This document shows positions 1-7,130 of a stretch of DNA of 28,427 bases, piece by piece. Every line of letters starts with the position of its first letter. The first letter of the stretch is position 1. The notes under the pieces are model-generated. The model was not told the DNA's origin. It ran no database searches and saw only the letters and a list, made by a program, of their open reading frames with translations. The stretch is from a virus: IMG/VR virus record IMGVR_UViG_3300017752_000107, positions 1-28,427 of that record; one strand, given 5' to 3'. The position numbers and the translations under genes were made by a program.

Positions 1-3000
1 GAGGGTGATTTTAATATAAAAGGTTTTACACAAAGTAATTTTTTAAACATTGGTACTTATACAGGTGACAAAATAAATAGTTCTACTTTACCAGACACGC
101 CATCTGAGCATTTAATAAATTTAGCACCGCCATCCGATACAAATTATTATGGTGGCGGTATTTCATGGAGTGAGAGTGCAAACACTGCGGCTAGTATTGG
201 AGTTTATGATGCTGGAGCAACTGGTGCTTTAGGTTTTTATATAGCTACTGGTAATAATTCAACTTTAACACAAGCATTAACAATTAATGATTCTCAAGAA
301 ATATTGTTAACTAATACACATTCAAAAAGCAAAATCAAACTTATTGGTAATGGTAATGAATGGATTGGAACATCAGCTGCAAGATTAGAATTATCTGGCG
401 CTAGTATTAGTTTAAATGGAGCAGCTGGTAGTGGAGCTACTAATTTATTAAATAATGGAATAACACATATTGACACAAACCATAATGTTTATGCAAATCA
501 ATATTTAAATAAAAATGCTACAACTCAGTTGGCTATTTACGGTTATGGTAACACAAATAAAGTTATAGATGGTGTTAGTGGAGCTACTTATTATAGAGCA
601 TCTGGAACTAGCACTTTATGTAGCACACATCAAGGTGGTTATATAATACTTGCTACTGGTTTAGCTTATGGTGCAGTAAATAATTATACACAAATAATAA
701 ATGGCTCATCTGGAGCTATTAGTGGAACATCAGCAACATTTAGCGGATCGGTTGGTATTGGCGGGAATACACCATCAAGTTTATTAATGGTCGGTGATGG
801 TGCTAATGCTCCAAATGGAATTGCAACAATATCACTAACTGGACCAAATACAGTTCCACAAATAGCATCAAAACCTGGTATGTATCATAGACATGGAATT
901 GGTTTAGGTTTATATTCTGATTATAAAATGACATTTGAGGTTGATGGTTCAACATCCTTAATAACAGCCATGACTATTGATGATGATGGTCAAGTAGGTA
1001 TTAATGATCCAAACCCTAGCTTTATATTAGATTCAAACATAACAAGCAGTAGAGCAAGGTTCAAAGCAAATACAGGAAATGCAAACATAGAATTATCTTG
1101 TATTGCTGGACACGATTATCTTATACAAAGTAAAACAGATAGTAGTTTTGCTATTTATGATGAAGATGCCGCATCAGATAGATTAATAATAGACAGTGAT
1201 GGAAATATTGGAATTGGAATTGATCCATCTTGTAAATTAGATGTAAACGGTATAATAACTCCAAGAGGTAATGCCATTAGATTAGCTGGTCCAACTGATG
1301 CAAACCACTTTTTACAAAAATTTAGCAGTGGTTATAGCGGTTATACAATAGATGGTCCAATGTTACAAGGGCATCAAGGCGGTGAGTTAACAACAAATCT
1401 TGGCGGTAATGAATGGGCGTTAAGATGGGCAACTGGCGGCAAGGTATATATTAACAATCAATTAGAAATTGGAACTGTTGGAGTTGGTGTTGTTGGGTTA
1501 GGAGTTTACACAAGTGGTGAATCAACAGCTCCAAATGTTAGATTTGGAAGAGATGCTGCACAATATATAGGATTTAAAGTTGGAGATAGAGTAAATACTG
1601 TTGTTTTTAGGCAAGATGAGGGTACTGGCAATCATGCAGCACATTTAGATTTATGGTCAAGTACTACTGGCAATAAAACATTTAGATTTAGAGAATGTGA
1701 TCAAAATGGTAATTCAATTGCTGATCGTGTAATTATTGAAAATGGTGATTTTGGTATTGGTGGCGAACCAAGTACGAAATTTCATGTTAACGCTTTTAAT
1801 TTACCTTACGACAATGCTGAAGGTTTAGCAATATTTGAAGATAATGGAGATAGAAAAATTGTAGTTGGTGGTTTAGGTTTGTTCAGATATGATACCAATG
1901 CCACTGCTGATTTGAGAATGAATTGGATAGGTTATAATGGTGGAATAACTCAACCTAGAGATTTAGATATTTACGATGGTAAAAAGAATCTAATAGCTAG
2001 ATTTGATGGATCGACACAAAGAGTGGGGATTGGTGTGAATGCTCCTTCACAAAAATTACAAGTAGATGGGGGTGTTACATCTGTTAATCAAGGAATACCA
2101 GCAACATCTGGCACATCACAAAATGGCATATTAAGATTAACACCCGGAGACCTTACTTATGGTGAAACTTTAGATTTTGGAATGAATGTTGGTCCAACGT
2201 ATGCTTGGATTCAATCAACAAATAGAGATGGTTTAAACACTAATTATTCTTTGGCATTAAATCCAAATGGGGGTGACGTTGGTATAGGTACGTCATCACC
2301 ATCACACAAATTAACAATAGGAAGTGGACAAAGTAATTATATAAGATTACATAATGCGGCAAGTGGTGATGTTTCATCTGGAATACTTATTGAAAGAGGC
2401 ACAGCAACTGGTTTACAGATTTATGATAATCCAGCTGATAATGCATCAACATTCTTAGCTGAGGGCATGATGAATTTTAGAACTAATGGATCACAAAGAT
2501 TAAGAATTGATACCTCTGGCAACGCCGCATTTGAACAAAATATAGGTATGGCAAATGGCAAGTCAATATATTTTGCAACATTATCTGATCCAAACTGGCG
2601 AATAGGTAGAAACATACATTCCTATACTAATTCAATAGTTACTGCTAACTCAATTGATATTCTGGCTCATGCTGGGAGTGCTCAAGGATTTTCAATAGGT
2701 GCAAATAATGCCACACATTCATCATTTGAAATTAAGCACAATACTAATAATGTTCATCAATTCTTAATGAGAGGTTATGTCGGAATTAATGAAACTGCAA
2801 CTTTAGCTAATAGAAAACTTTATACTGGCGGTGGTTATTTTATTGGTGGTGGTGGATATAATAGCGGTGGCTATACAGCAGATGGTTTATTTGGTTCAAC
2901 AGCAACCCCAAATGCTTTAACATTTGCAAGTGGTCGTAGGGTGTTATTAGGTTATACTGATAATGGTTCTGGTTTATATGCTGAAACAATGGCTATTGAA

Positions 3001-3732
3001 ACACATTCAACAGATGGTTTAAACAATACAGTTGAAAAAAATGCATTTCTTATAAAAAATATTAATAGTGGTAGTCATGTATTTACAGTTTCTAACTTAG
3101 GTACTGTCCATTGTGATAGTCGATTACAAGTTAATAATACAACCAGAACAGATGAGGCGTTAAATGTTAATGGTAGTATTAAAGGTGTTTCATCACAAGG
3201 TTACACTACATTTTTCCACAATGATCCATATCATGGAATTTGTTTAAGAGGTACGCCAACTGCTTATAATTCTACAACCATGACTCCAGGTGATGTTATG
3301 AGTTTTATGGAATATTCTGGTGATTTTAGGTTTTACCAGAAAAAATCTAATGGTATTTTGTCAGTACAAGGGAAATTATACACAGGTACTTGGACAGTTT
3401 CTGGTGATGTTATTGCTTTTGGTTCGCCATCTGATATATCATTAAAAGAAAATATTAAACCTATTGATTCAGCTTTAGACAAAGCCATAAAGTTACAAGG
3501 GGTTACATTTGACTGGAAAGAAAAAGAAGATAATATTTTAGATATAAAACAAGATATTGGGTTTATAGCACAAGATGTTCAGAAAGTAGTGCCAGAATTA
3601 GTTAGACAAAATGATAATGGTTTATTATCTTTAAGGCATCAAGGTATTGCACCAATACTTTTAGAAGCTATAAAAGAATTGAAAGCTGAGGTTGATAGTT
3701 TAAGAAACGAAATAAAAGAACTAAAAAAATGA
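1..3732 (+). CDS. Tail fibre with C-terminal S74 intramolecular chaperone (5' partial)
   Basis: The reading frame is open from base 1, so the N-terminus lies outside the window and 1243 residues are visible. The body is Gly/Asn/Ser/Thr-rich beta-repeat sequence typical of trimeric phage fibres, with degenerate GIG..PS.KL.V units. The end is a peptidase S74 (endosialidase-type) chaperone domain. Its SDISLKENI motif begins at Ser1144 (bases 3430-3432), with Lys five residues later, which matches the known Ser-Lys self-cleavage pair. GFIAQDVQ follows, then a terminal coiled coil with heptad-like LLEAIKELKAEV. In this family the domain drives trimer folding and cuts itself off before the Ser, which here would release about 100 residues. 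The stop overlaps the next start (ATGA), so the two genes are probably translationally coupled. The receptor and the N-terminal tail-attachment part cannot be judged. Confidence 0.87.
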   Translation, partial: EGDFNIKGFTQSNFLNIGTYTGDKINSSTLPDTPSEHLINLAPPSDTNYYGGGISWSESANTAASIGVYDAGATGALGFYIATGNNSTLTQALTINDSQEILLTNTHSKSKIKLIGNGNEWIGTSAARLELSGASISLNGAAGSGATNLLNNGITHIDTNHNVYANQYLNKNATTQLAIYGYGNTNKVIDGVSGATYYRASGTSTLCSTHQGGYIILATGLAYGAVNNYTQIINGSSGAISGTSATFSGSVGIGGNTPSSLLMVGDGANAPNGIATISLTGPNTVPQIASKPGMYHRHGIGLGLYSDYKMTFEVDGSTSLITAMTIDDDGQVGINDPNPSFILDSNITSSRARFKANTGNANIELSCIAGHDYLIQSKTDSSFAIYDEDAASDRLIIDSDGNIGIGIDPSCKLDVNGIITPRGNAIRLAGPTDANHFLQKFSSGYSGYTIDGPMLQGHQGGELTTNLGGNEWALRWATGGKVYINNQLEIGTVGVGVVGLGVYTSGESTAPNVRFGRDAAQYIGFKVGDRVNTVVFRQDEGTGNHAAHLDLWSSTTGNKTFRFRECDQNGNSIADRVIIENGDFGIGGEPSTKFHVNAFNLPYDNAEGLAIFEDNGDRKIVVGGLGLFRYDTNATADLRMNWIGYNGGITQPRDLDIYDGKKNLIARFDGSTQRVGIGVNAPSQKLQVDGGVTSVNQGIPATSGTSQNGILRLTPGDLTYGETLDFGMNVGPTYAWIQSTNRDGLNTNYSLALNPNGGDVGIGTSSPSHKLTIGSGQSNYIRLHNAASGDVSSGILIERGTATGLQIYDNPADNASTFLAEGMMNFRTNGSQRLRIDTSGNAAFEQNIGMANGKSIYFATLSDPNWRIGRNIHSYTNSIVTANSIDILAHAGSAQGFSIGANNATHSSFEIKHNTNNVHQFLMRGYVGINETATLANRKLYTGGGYFIGGGGYNSGGYTADGLFGSTATPNALTFASGRRVLLGYTDNGSGLYAETMAIETHSTDGLNNTVEKNAFLIKNINSGSHVFTVSNLGTVHCDSRLQVNNTTRTDEALNVNGSIKGVSSQGYTTFFHNDPYHGICLRGTPTAYNSTTMTPGDVMSFMEYSGDFRFYQKKSNGILSVQGKLYTGTWTVSGDVIAFGSPSDISLKENIKPIDSALDKAIKLQGVTFDWKEKEDNILDIKQDIGFIAQDVQKVVPELVRQNDNGLLSLRHQGIAPILLEAIKELKAEVDSLRNEIKELKK
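751..2826 (+). repeat. Degenerate GIG-x-PS-x-KL-x-V fibre repeats inside the tail fibre gene
   Basis: About seven copies of a protein-level motif are spread through the fibre: VGIGGNTPSSLLMV, VGINDPNPSFIL, IGIGIDPSCKLDV, FGIGGEPSTKFHV, VGIGVNAPSQKLQV, VGIGTSSPSHKLTI and the weaker VGINETATLANRKL. Spacing is irregular (roughly 250 to 550 bases). The motif is common in fibres that end in S74 domains, where it probably marks turns between beta-stalk segments. The DNA copies are too diverged to be simple tandem repeats. Confidence 0.65.
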
Positions 3733-4211
3733 GTTTAAATATAAGTAATACACAATATATAGATGGTTTGGATATTTATGAATCATCTATTAATGATTTG
3801 CCAAGTATTGATTATGCTAACATAAGTTATGATAAAAAAAATGATTTACAATATTTTTGTAATGACAAAAAAGTTATAAAACAAATAGAAAGTTATTTTA
3901 CAAATGATATTATAGCAAATAAAATAAGCGAACCATTTGACATTGATTTTGTAATACAAAAAAATCTACCAAATTTTGAGTTAATACCTCATTTTGACAA
4001 CAATGATATGCTAGGTGTAGTTTTAATTAATTTAGTTGACAGCAATACATCAACTGAATTTTATAATAATCAAAATATAAAAATTGGTCAAGCTCCAACA
4101 GATGTTAATAAAGGTATTATGTATTTAAATAATTTTGATTTTAAGCATGGATATAAAAACAATAGTAATAACAACAGATACATAGCAATATGTATGATAT
4201 ACAAAAAATAA
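3729..4211 (+). CDS. Small 2OG-Fe(II) oxygenase-like protein
   Basis: This 160-residue protein has the signature of a double-stranded beta-helix 2-oxoglutarate/Fe(II) dioxygenase. H88-x-D90 (PHFD) and H140 (FKHGY) would form the metal triad, and R150, ten residues after H140, would bind the 2OG carboxylate. Hydrophobic strands (MLGVVLINL, GIMYLNNF, RYIAICMIY) are spaced as in prolyl-hydroxylase-like members. Its start overlaps the tail fibre stop (ATGA), so the two are co-translated. The position suggests hydroxylation of a virion protein, perhaps the fibre, but that is only context. It is unlike the TET/JBP-type oxygenase near 19.1-20.0 kb. The substrate is unknown, and the assignment rests on motif spacing by eye. 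Confidence 0.6.
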   Translation: MSLNISNTQYIDGLDIYESSINDLPSIDYANISYDKKNDLQYFCNDKKVIKQIESYFTNDIIANKISEPFDIDFVIQKNLPNFELIPHFDNNDMLGVVLINLVDSNTSTEFYNNQNIKIGQAPTDVNKGIMYLNNFDFKHGYKNNSNNNRYIAICMIYKK

Positions 4212-4214
4212 ATT

Positions 4215-4751
4215 ATGGCTTGTCCTGACATATCGCAAGATGAAATTACAATGCTTAAAACTGCTAGAGAAAGGGTGGGTGCTGATTACGATTCTAATTA
4301 TAGTGTAACAAATCCAATTTATATGAGTGATTTACAAAGAATGACTGGCGGAAATTCTAGTGGCTCAGGGAATTCATTTTTAGCAGTCAACACTTTAAAC
4401 CCAATTAATAACCGACCAGATGGCGAAAATCCTTTGAGATTTGAAGAGTTTAGCGAATATAACCAAACTGTAACTAGAACAGCATTTAATTATGTTTACA
4501 GCACACAAAACAGCTCTAGTGCTTGTGCTGCTGCTATACCATCGCCATCACCTTATTTTCATACCGATACAGAAAATTTAGTGCCTGATGCTGGGGGCGG
4601 TCAATATACAGCATACACTACCATTGGTGGAGCGCAAGTTGCTGCTGCTGGTTACTATGCTATATATGAAACTGGTAACTTTCCATCTGCTAGTGGTAAA
4701 TGGATGCAAGTTGGAAACAATGGATCAATATTAGCTGTTGGAAGTTGTTAA
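4215..4751 (+). CDS. Probable tail-appendage accessory protein, unknown function
   Basis: This protein has 178 residues and starts three bases after the previous stop. It is rich in Ser, Gly, Asn, Thr and Ala and has no transmembrane segment. The C-terminal third has a YFH ... GGAQVAAAGYYAIY ... GNNGSILAVGSC pattern. This resembles a short Tyr/Gly-rich end module, closing on a Cys, that I associate with Bacteroidota phage fibres and surface proteins. The N-terminal half (to about residue 90) contains a PDISQDEITMLKTAR helix and then a low-complexity linker. Its place between fibre genes and a promoter suggests a minor virion protein. I do not recognise an enzymatic motif. Confidence 0.5.
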   Translation: MACPDISQDEITMLKTARERVGADYDSNYSVTNPIYMSDLQRMTGGNSSGSGNSFLAVNTLNPINNRPDGENPLRFEEFSEYNQTVTRTAFNYVYSTQNSSSACAAAIPSPSPYFHTDTENLVPDAGGGQYTAYTTIGGAQVAAAGYYAIYETGNFPSASGKWMQVGNNGSILAVGSC

Positions 4752-4769
4752 AATAAATGTTTAAATTTG
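4738..4769 (+). promoter_or_regulatory. Bacteroidota-type promoter for the 4783 gene
   Basis: TTG at 4738-4740 and TAAATTTG at 4762-4769 are separated by 21 nt. This fits the Bacteroidota -33 TTG / -7 TAnnTTTG layout. The next ATG lies 13 nt after the box. Confidence 0.6.
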
Positions 4770-4782
4770 TAAAAAAAAAAAT

Positions 4783-5127
4783 ATGAACTTAGATTATACT
4801 TGGGATATTACACAATTAAGTGCTAAAACACATGAAGATAATTTAAACAATGTGGTTTATGCTATTGATTTTAGATATATAGGAACTACAAATGATGCTG
4901 TTGAACCAGATAAAAATTATAGTTCTTTTTATTCAGCACAATTAATGGTTGAATATAACCCAGAAGATCCATTTACACCATTTGAAGATTTAACTAAAGA
5001 TCAAGTTACTCAATGGTTAATTGATGGTAGTGATATTGAATCAATGCAAGAATTTATTATAAAAAATATTGAATTACAAAAAAATCCAGTTGATGTTTAT
5101 TTAACACCACCATGGAAAGAAAATTAA
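4783..5127 (+). CDS. Short phage structural-region protein, unknown function
   Basis: This 114-residue protein begins NLDYTWDITQL. It has an FTPFEDLTKDQVTQWL segment in the middle and ends with KNPVDVYLTPPWKEN. The layout (an aromatic Y-x-W start, a TPFEDLT-x-DQV helix and a terminal PPW) matches a family of short proteins that I recall from marine and cyanobacterial phages next to tail fibre genes. That family has no known function. There is no signal peptide or membrane segment. A good TAnnTTTG promoter sits 13 nt upstream, so this gene may start a structural transcript running into the tail tube genes. The A-run before the ATG replaces a Shine-Dalgarno box. Confidence 0.6.
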   Translation: MNLDYTWDITQLSAKTHEDNLNNVVYAIDFRYIGTTNDAVEPDKNYSSFYSAQLMVEYNPEDPFTPFEDLTKDQVTQWLIDGSDIESMQEFIIKNIELQKNPVDVYLTPPWKEN

Positions 5128-5144
5128 TAATTAAATAAATAAAA

Positions 5145-5399
5145 ATGAGCAAACTAGAAAAAAAAGAATTAAAAGATTTACAAGAAAATCAAGGAAAAAT
5201 TAATCAAGCTGTATCTAATCTTGGTGTAATTTCTATTCAAAAAATTAACTTAGAAAAGTCAAAGGAATCTTTACTTGGTGAATTGAAAAAAATAGAAGAT
5301 GAGCAAAACGATCTTAAAAAAGAACTTGAGGAAAAGTACGGAAAAATCTCAGTTAATTTAGAATCTGGCGAATACGAAATTATCCCAGAACAAGAGTAA
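5145..5399 (+). CDS. Small coiled-coil protein, unknown function
   Basis: The protein has 84 residues and is very rich in Lys, Glu and Leu. From about residue 3 to 65 it is predicted to be a long helix with heptad-like hydrophobic spacing (KLEKKELKDLQ, ESLLGELKKIEDEQNDLKKELEEKYG). It then ends in a short acidic tail (SGEYEIIPEQE). It lies 17 nt after the preceding gene and 3 nt before the first tail-tube gene. Coiled-coil proteins of this size are often found in this position in marine phages. It could be a scaffold-like or trimerising virion component, but nothing specific can be claimed. Confidence 0.6.
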   Translation: MSKLEKKELKDLQENQGKINQAVSNLGVISIQKINLEKSKESLLGELKKIEDEQNDLKKELEEKYGKISVNLESGEYEIIPEQE

Positions 5400-5402
5400 A
5401 TT

Positions 5403-5861
5403 ATGTCAGTGATTAATTCGTCTAGTTTTTTATTATTAAAAGACGATGTAATAATTGGTCACAGCACTGAAACTACTTTTAACATTGAGGTCGATTTACC
5501 AGAAACTACTACAAAAGACAGTTTAGGTTGGAAGGAATATATTGCTTGTGTAAGAGGTGGCAATATGTCTGCGGCCGGATTAACTTGTTACAATGACACT
5601 TTAAATTTTAAACAATTTGCTGATTATGTTATTGGCAAATCTAAAGTTGTTTTTTATTTCAAACAAACTACGGATCCCGAGTTGATATGTAGAGGTGAAG
5701 GATATGTAACCAGTGTTGACGAAGTTGGAGATAATGAGTCAATAAGCGAATTTAATGTTGAAATAAATTTGACTGGAACAATAACAGCCGGGAACGATAA
5801 AAACTGGGAAAACATATTTGAGTTTTGGGAGGATATAGCAAGAAACTGGGAAAGTGTATAA
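5403..5861 (+). CDS. Tail tube-like protein, paralogue 1 with Trp-rich end
   Basis: The 152-residue protein has the pattern of the phage major tail protein (TP901-1-like) fold. It contains VIGHSTETTFNIEVDLPETTTKDS, then a W-x-E-x-I-A segment, an AAGL turn, and a closing GEGYVTSVDEVG ... NVEINLTGTI strand. It aligns by eye along its length with the product of the next gene (shared GHST/GHTT, DLPxxTTKxS, EGL/AGL and G-x-I-T). Unlike that paralogue, it ends in a short Trp-rich extension (NWENIFEFWEDIARNWESV, residues 134-152). A promoter separates the two genes, which suggests that this copy is made in a smaller amount and may be a minor or terminal tube subunit. The role split is inference. Confidence 0.7.
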   Translation: MSVINSSSFLLLKDDVIIGHSTETTFNIEVDLPETTTKDSLGWKEYIACVRGGNMSAAGLTCYNDTLNFKQFADYVIGKSKVVFYFKQTTDPELICRGEGYVTSVDEVGDNESISEFNVEINLTGTITAGNDKNWENIFEFWEDIARNWESV

Positions 5862-5873
5862 ATTATTTATTTG

Positions 5874-5881
5874 TATATTTG
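5874..5881 (+). promoter_or_regulatory. Candidate -7 box upstream of the second tail tube gene
   Basis: TATATTTG matches TAnnTTTG and lies in the 50-nt gap between the two tail-tube paralogues, 30 nt before the ATG at 5912. I found no well-placed -33 TTG, so support is partial. Confidence 0.45.
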
Positions 5882-5911
5882 TGTTAAATTAATAAATAAA
5901 AAATATAAATT

Positions 5912-6334
5912 ATGCCAACTACTGGAATATTTAACGGAACTAATTTAATTTTAAAATTTCATTCAACTGACGGGAGTGAAGTTGTTGTAGGGCACACAAC
6001 TAGCGCAAGCATGAGTTTGTCTGCTGATTTACCTGATGCGACAACAAAAAACTCGTCTGGTTATAATGAAGTAATTGCTGGAACTAGAACTGGCGAGATC
6101 TCATTTGAAGGTCTTGTAGCATACGATGATTCAAACAATGCCATTGAAGCTGCTGATTATTTATTAGCAAGAACAAAAGTTTACTGGACGTTTGGAACTT
6201 CTGTGTCAGGTGACGATGTTTACTCGGGTGCAGGTTTTTTAAACTCTGTAGAAATGAGTGCTGAGATGGAATCTCCTGTATCATTTAGCGGATCTATCAC
6301 TGTTACAGGTGCTATTGCTAAAACAGCAAACTAA
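5912..6334 (+). CDS. Major tail tube protein, paralogue 2
   Basis: At 140 residues this is the more canonical of the two tail-tube paralogues. It has LILKF-x-STDGSEVVVGHTT, SADLPDATTKNSSG, a GEISFEGLVAYDD turn, GAGFLNSVEMSAEMESPVSFSG and a final SITVTGAI strand. Such proteins stack as hexameric rings around the tape measure to form the non-contractile tail tube. The gene has its own candidate promoter upstream and an intrinsic terminator directly after it (6352-6380). That is the arrangement expected for a highly expressed structural gene. The following genes are the tail assembly chaperone pair and the tape measure, the normal siphovirus order. Confidence 0.8.
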   Translation: MPTTGIFNGTNLILKFHSTDGSEVVVGHTTSASMSLSADLPDATTKNSSGYNEVIAGTRTGEISFEGLVAYDDSNNAIEAADYLLARTKVYWTFGTSVSGDDVYSGAGFLNSVEMSAEMESPVSFSGSITVTGAIAKTAN

Positions 6335-6351
6335 TAAAAGTTAAATAAACA

Positions 6352-6380
6352 GGCACAGGTATTTCTTGTGCCTTAATTTT
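6352..6380 (+). terminator. Intrinsic terminator or attenuator after the tail tube gene
   Basis: GGCACAG (6352-6358) pairs with TTGTGCC (6366-6372), a 7-bp stem with one G-T pair, around a 7-nt loop. TTAATTTT follows. The T-run ends only 8 nt before the chaperone ATG at 6388, so it probably limits read-through into the chaperone and tape measure genes. Confidence 0.65.
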
Positions 6381-6387
6381 ATACATA

Positions 6388-6765
6388 ATGGCAAACAAGA
6401 AAAGAGGATACTACACTGTAGGAATGGGTGGTAAGCAACGCACACTACATTTCTCAATGAATTTTTGGTCAAACTTCACAGATATTTTAGACATACCATT
6501 AGAAGGTCTTGCTGACGTTTTTTCAGATGGAATTAAACTTTCCACAATTAGAACTTTAATTTATGCTGGTTTATTAGCGTACGATCAAGAAGAAGGAAAC
6601 GAAATTGATTACAATGAATTTAAAGTTGGAATGTGGTTGGAAGATTTTTCATCAGAAAAACTTGAAAGCATTGTATCAACTATGATGGAATCAAGAATAT
6701 TAGGCAATGATTTAAATGCTGGATTAAGTAGAAATGTTAAAAAATCTACAAAGCCGGGAAAGTAA
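6388..6765 (+). CDS. Tail assembly chaperone, short form (lambda gpG-like)
   Basis: The short product has 125 residues. It begins with a basic stretch, then KQRTLHFSMNFWSNFTDIL and helical segments (GIKLSTIRTLIYAGLLAY, FSSEKLESIVSTMMES). Its position between tail tube and tape measure, its size and its helical make-up match tail assembly chaperone short forms. The decisive evidence is at the end: the last codons read G-GGA-AAG-TAA, which is exactly the lambda slippery heptamer GGGAAAG followed at once by the stop. A 10-bp stem lies six bases downstream. In lambda the short and frameshifted forms coat the tape measure before tube polymerisation. Sequence similarity to gpG itself is not detectable by eye. 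Confidence 0.8.
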   Translation: MANKKRGYYTVGMGGKQRTLHFSMNFWSNFTDILDIPLEGLADVFSDGIKLSTIRTLIYAGLLAYDQEEGNEIDYNEFKVGMWLEDFSSEKLESIVSTMMESRILGNDLNAGLSRNVKKSTKPGK

Positions 6766-6818
6766 ACAGCCAGCTTGATTGGGAATCACTGATCGACTTT
6801 TACATTGGTCAAGTTGGC
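6756..6818 (+). promoter_or_regulatory. Programmed -1 ribosomal frameshift signal
   Basis: The slippery heptamer GGGAAAG (6756-6762) is read as G-GGA-AAG in the zero frame and is followed by TAA at 6763. After a 6-nt spacer, GCCAGCTTGA (6769-6778) pairs with TCAAGTTGGC (6809-6818). This gives ten consecutive pairs including one G-T, around a 30-nt loop. Heptamer, spacer and stem all match known -1 signals. The -1 frame is open from 6741 through to 7100. Confidence 0.85.
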
Positions 6819-7100
6819 ATTACGCCAGATAATTTTTGGATTCATACTTGGAAGGAAAATCATCTAATGGGCGAATCATACTTGATAAAACAAAATTTAG
6901 AATGGGAACGGATCCGGTATTTGTCAACTATGGTTTACAATGTAAATTGTCAAAAAAGATCTCAAATGTTAAAACCGGAAAAATTATTTCCACTGCCTCA
7001 AGACGCATTACTTGAACGAGGCAAGCCAAAATCTACTGTTGAACAATATATAGAATTTAAGAAAAAAACAGAAGATCGTCATTGGGAAACACTTGATTAA
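6762..7100 (+). CDS. Tail assembly chaperone, frameshifted T domain (GT fusion is 6388-7100)
   Basis: This is the -1 frame reached by slippage at 6756-6762, giving a fusion of about 237 residues (125 from the short form plus about 112 here). The first residues after the shift are VNSQLDWESLIDFYIGQVG, then TPDNFWIHTWKENHL and an arginine/tyrosine-rich helix. Starting this gene at the internal ATG at 6867 would discard about 35 residues (6762-6866) of convincing coding sequence, and that ATG has no promoter or distinct leader. The DWESLIDFYIG and FW-x-x-T-W-x-E segments resemble the small helical domain often seen in the downstream half of such pairs in Bacteroidota phages. In the family the T part contacts the tape measure protein. 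Confidence 0.8.
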   Translation, partial: VNSQLDWESLIDFYIGQVGITPDNFWIHTWKENHLMGESYLIKQNLEWERIRYLSTMVYNVNCQKRSQMLKPEKLFPLPQDALLERGKPKSTVEQYIEFKKKTEDRHWETLD

Positions 7101-7115
7101 TATTTAGTAAATTTG
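7082..7115 (+). promoter_or_regulatory. Bacteroidota-type promoter for the tape measure gene
   Basis: TTG at 7082-7084 and TAAATTTG at 7108-7115 are 23 nt apart. The tape measure ATG follows 15 nt after the box. The promoter overlaps the 3' end of the chaperone T reading frame. Confidence 0.55.
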
Positions 7116-7130
7116 TAAAAATTAATCTAT

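Noticed and set aside
751-2826. Regular repeats in the fibre gene as a possible CRISPR-like array
   Set aside because: Copies are diverged, irregularly spaced, in frame and conserved only as a protein motif.
304-3732. Start of the tail fibre at the TTG at 304
   Set aside because: The frame is open and fibre-like from base 1 (with GGGISWSES and IGVYDAG segments), so the gene begins before the window.
6739-6745. A-run (AAA AAA T) as an alternative frameshift site in the chaperone gene
   Set aside because: The preceding base is T, so tandem slippage fits poorly. The exact GGGAAAG at 6756 with proper spacer and stem is much better.
6867-7100. Independent gene starting at the ATG at 6867
   Set aside because: The same frame is open from 6741 with protein-like sequence (LDWESLIDFYIG), and the frameshift signal explains its expression.
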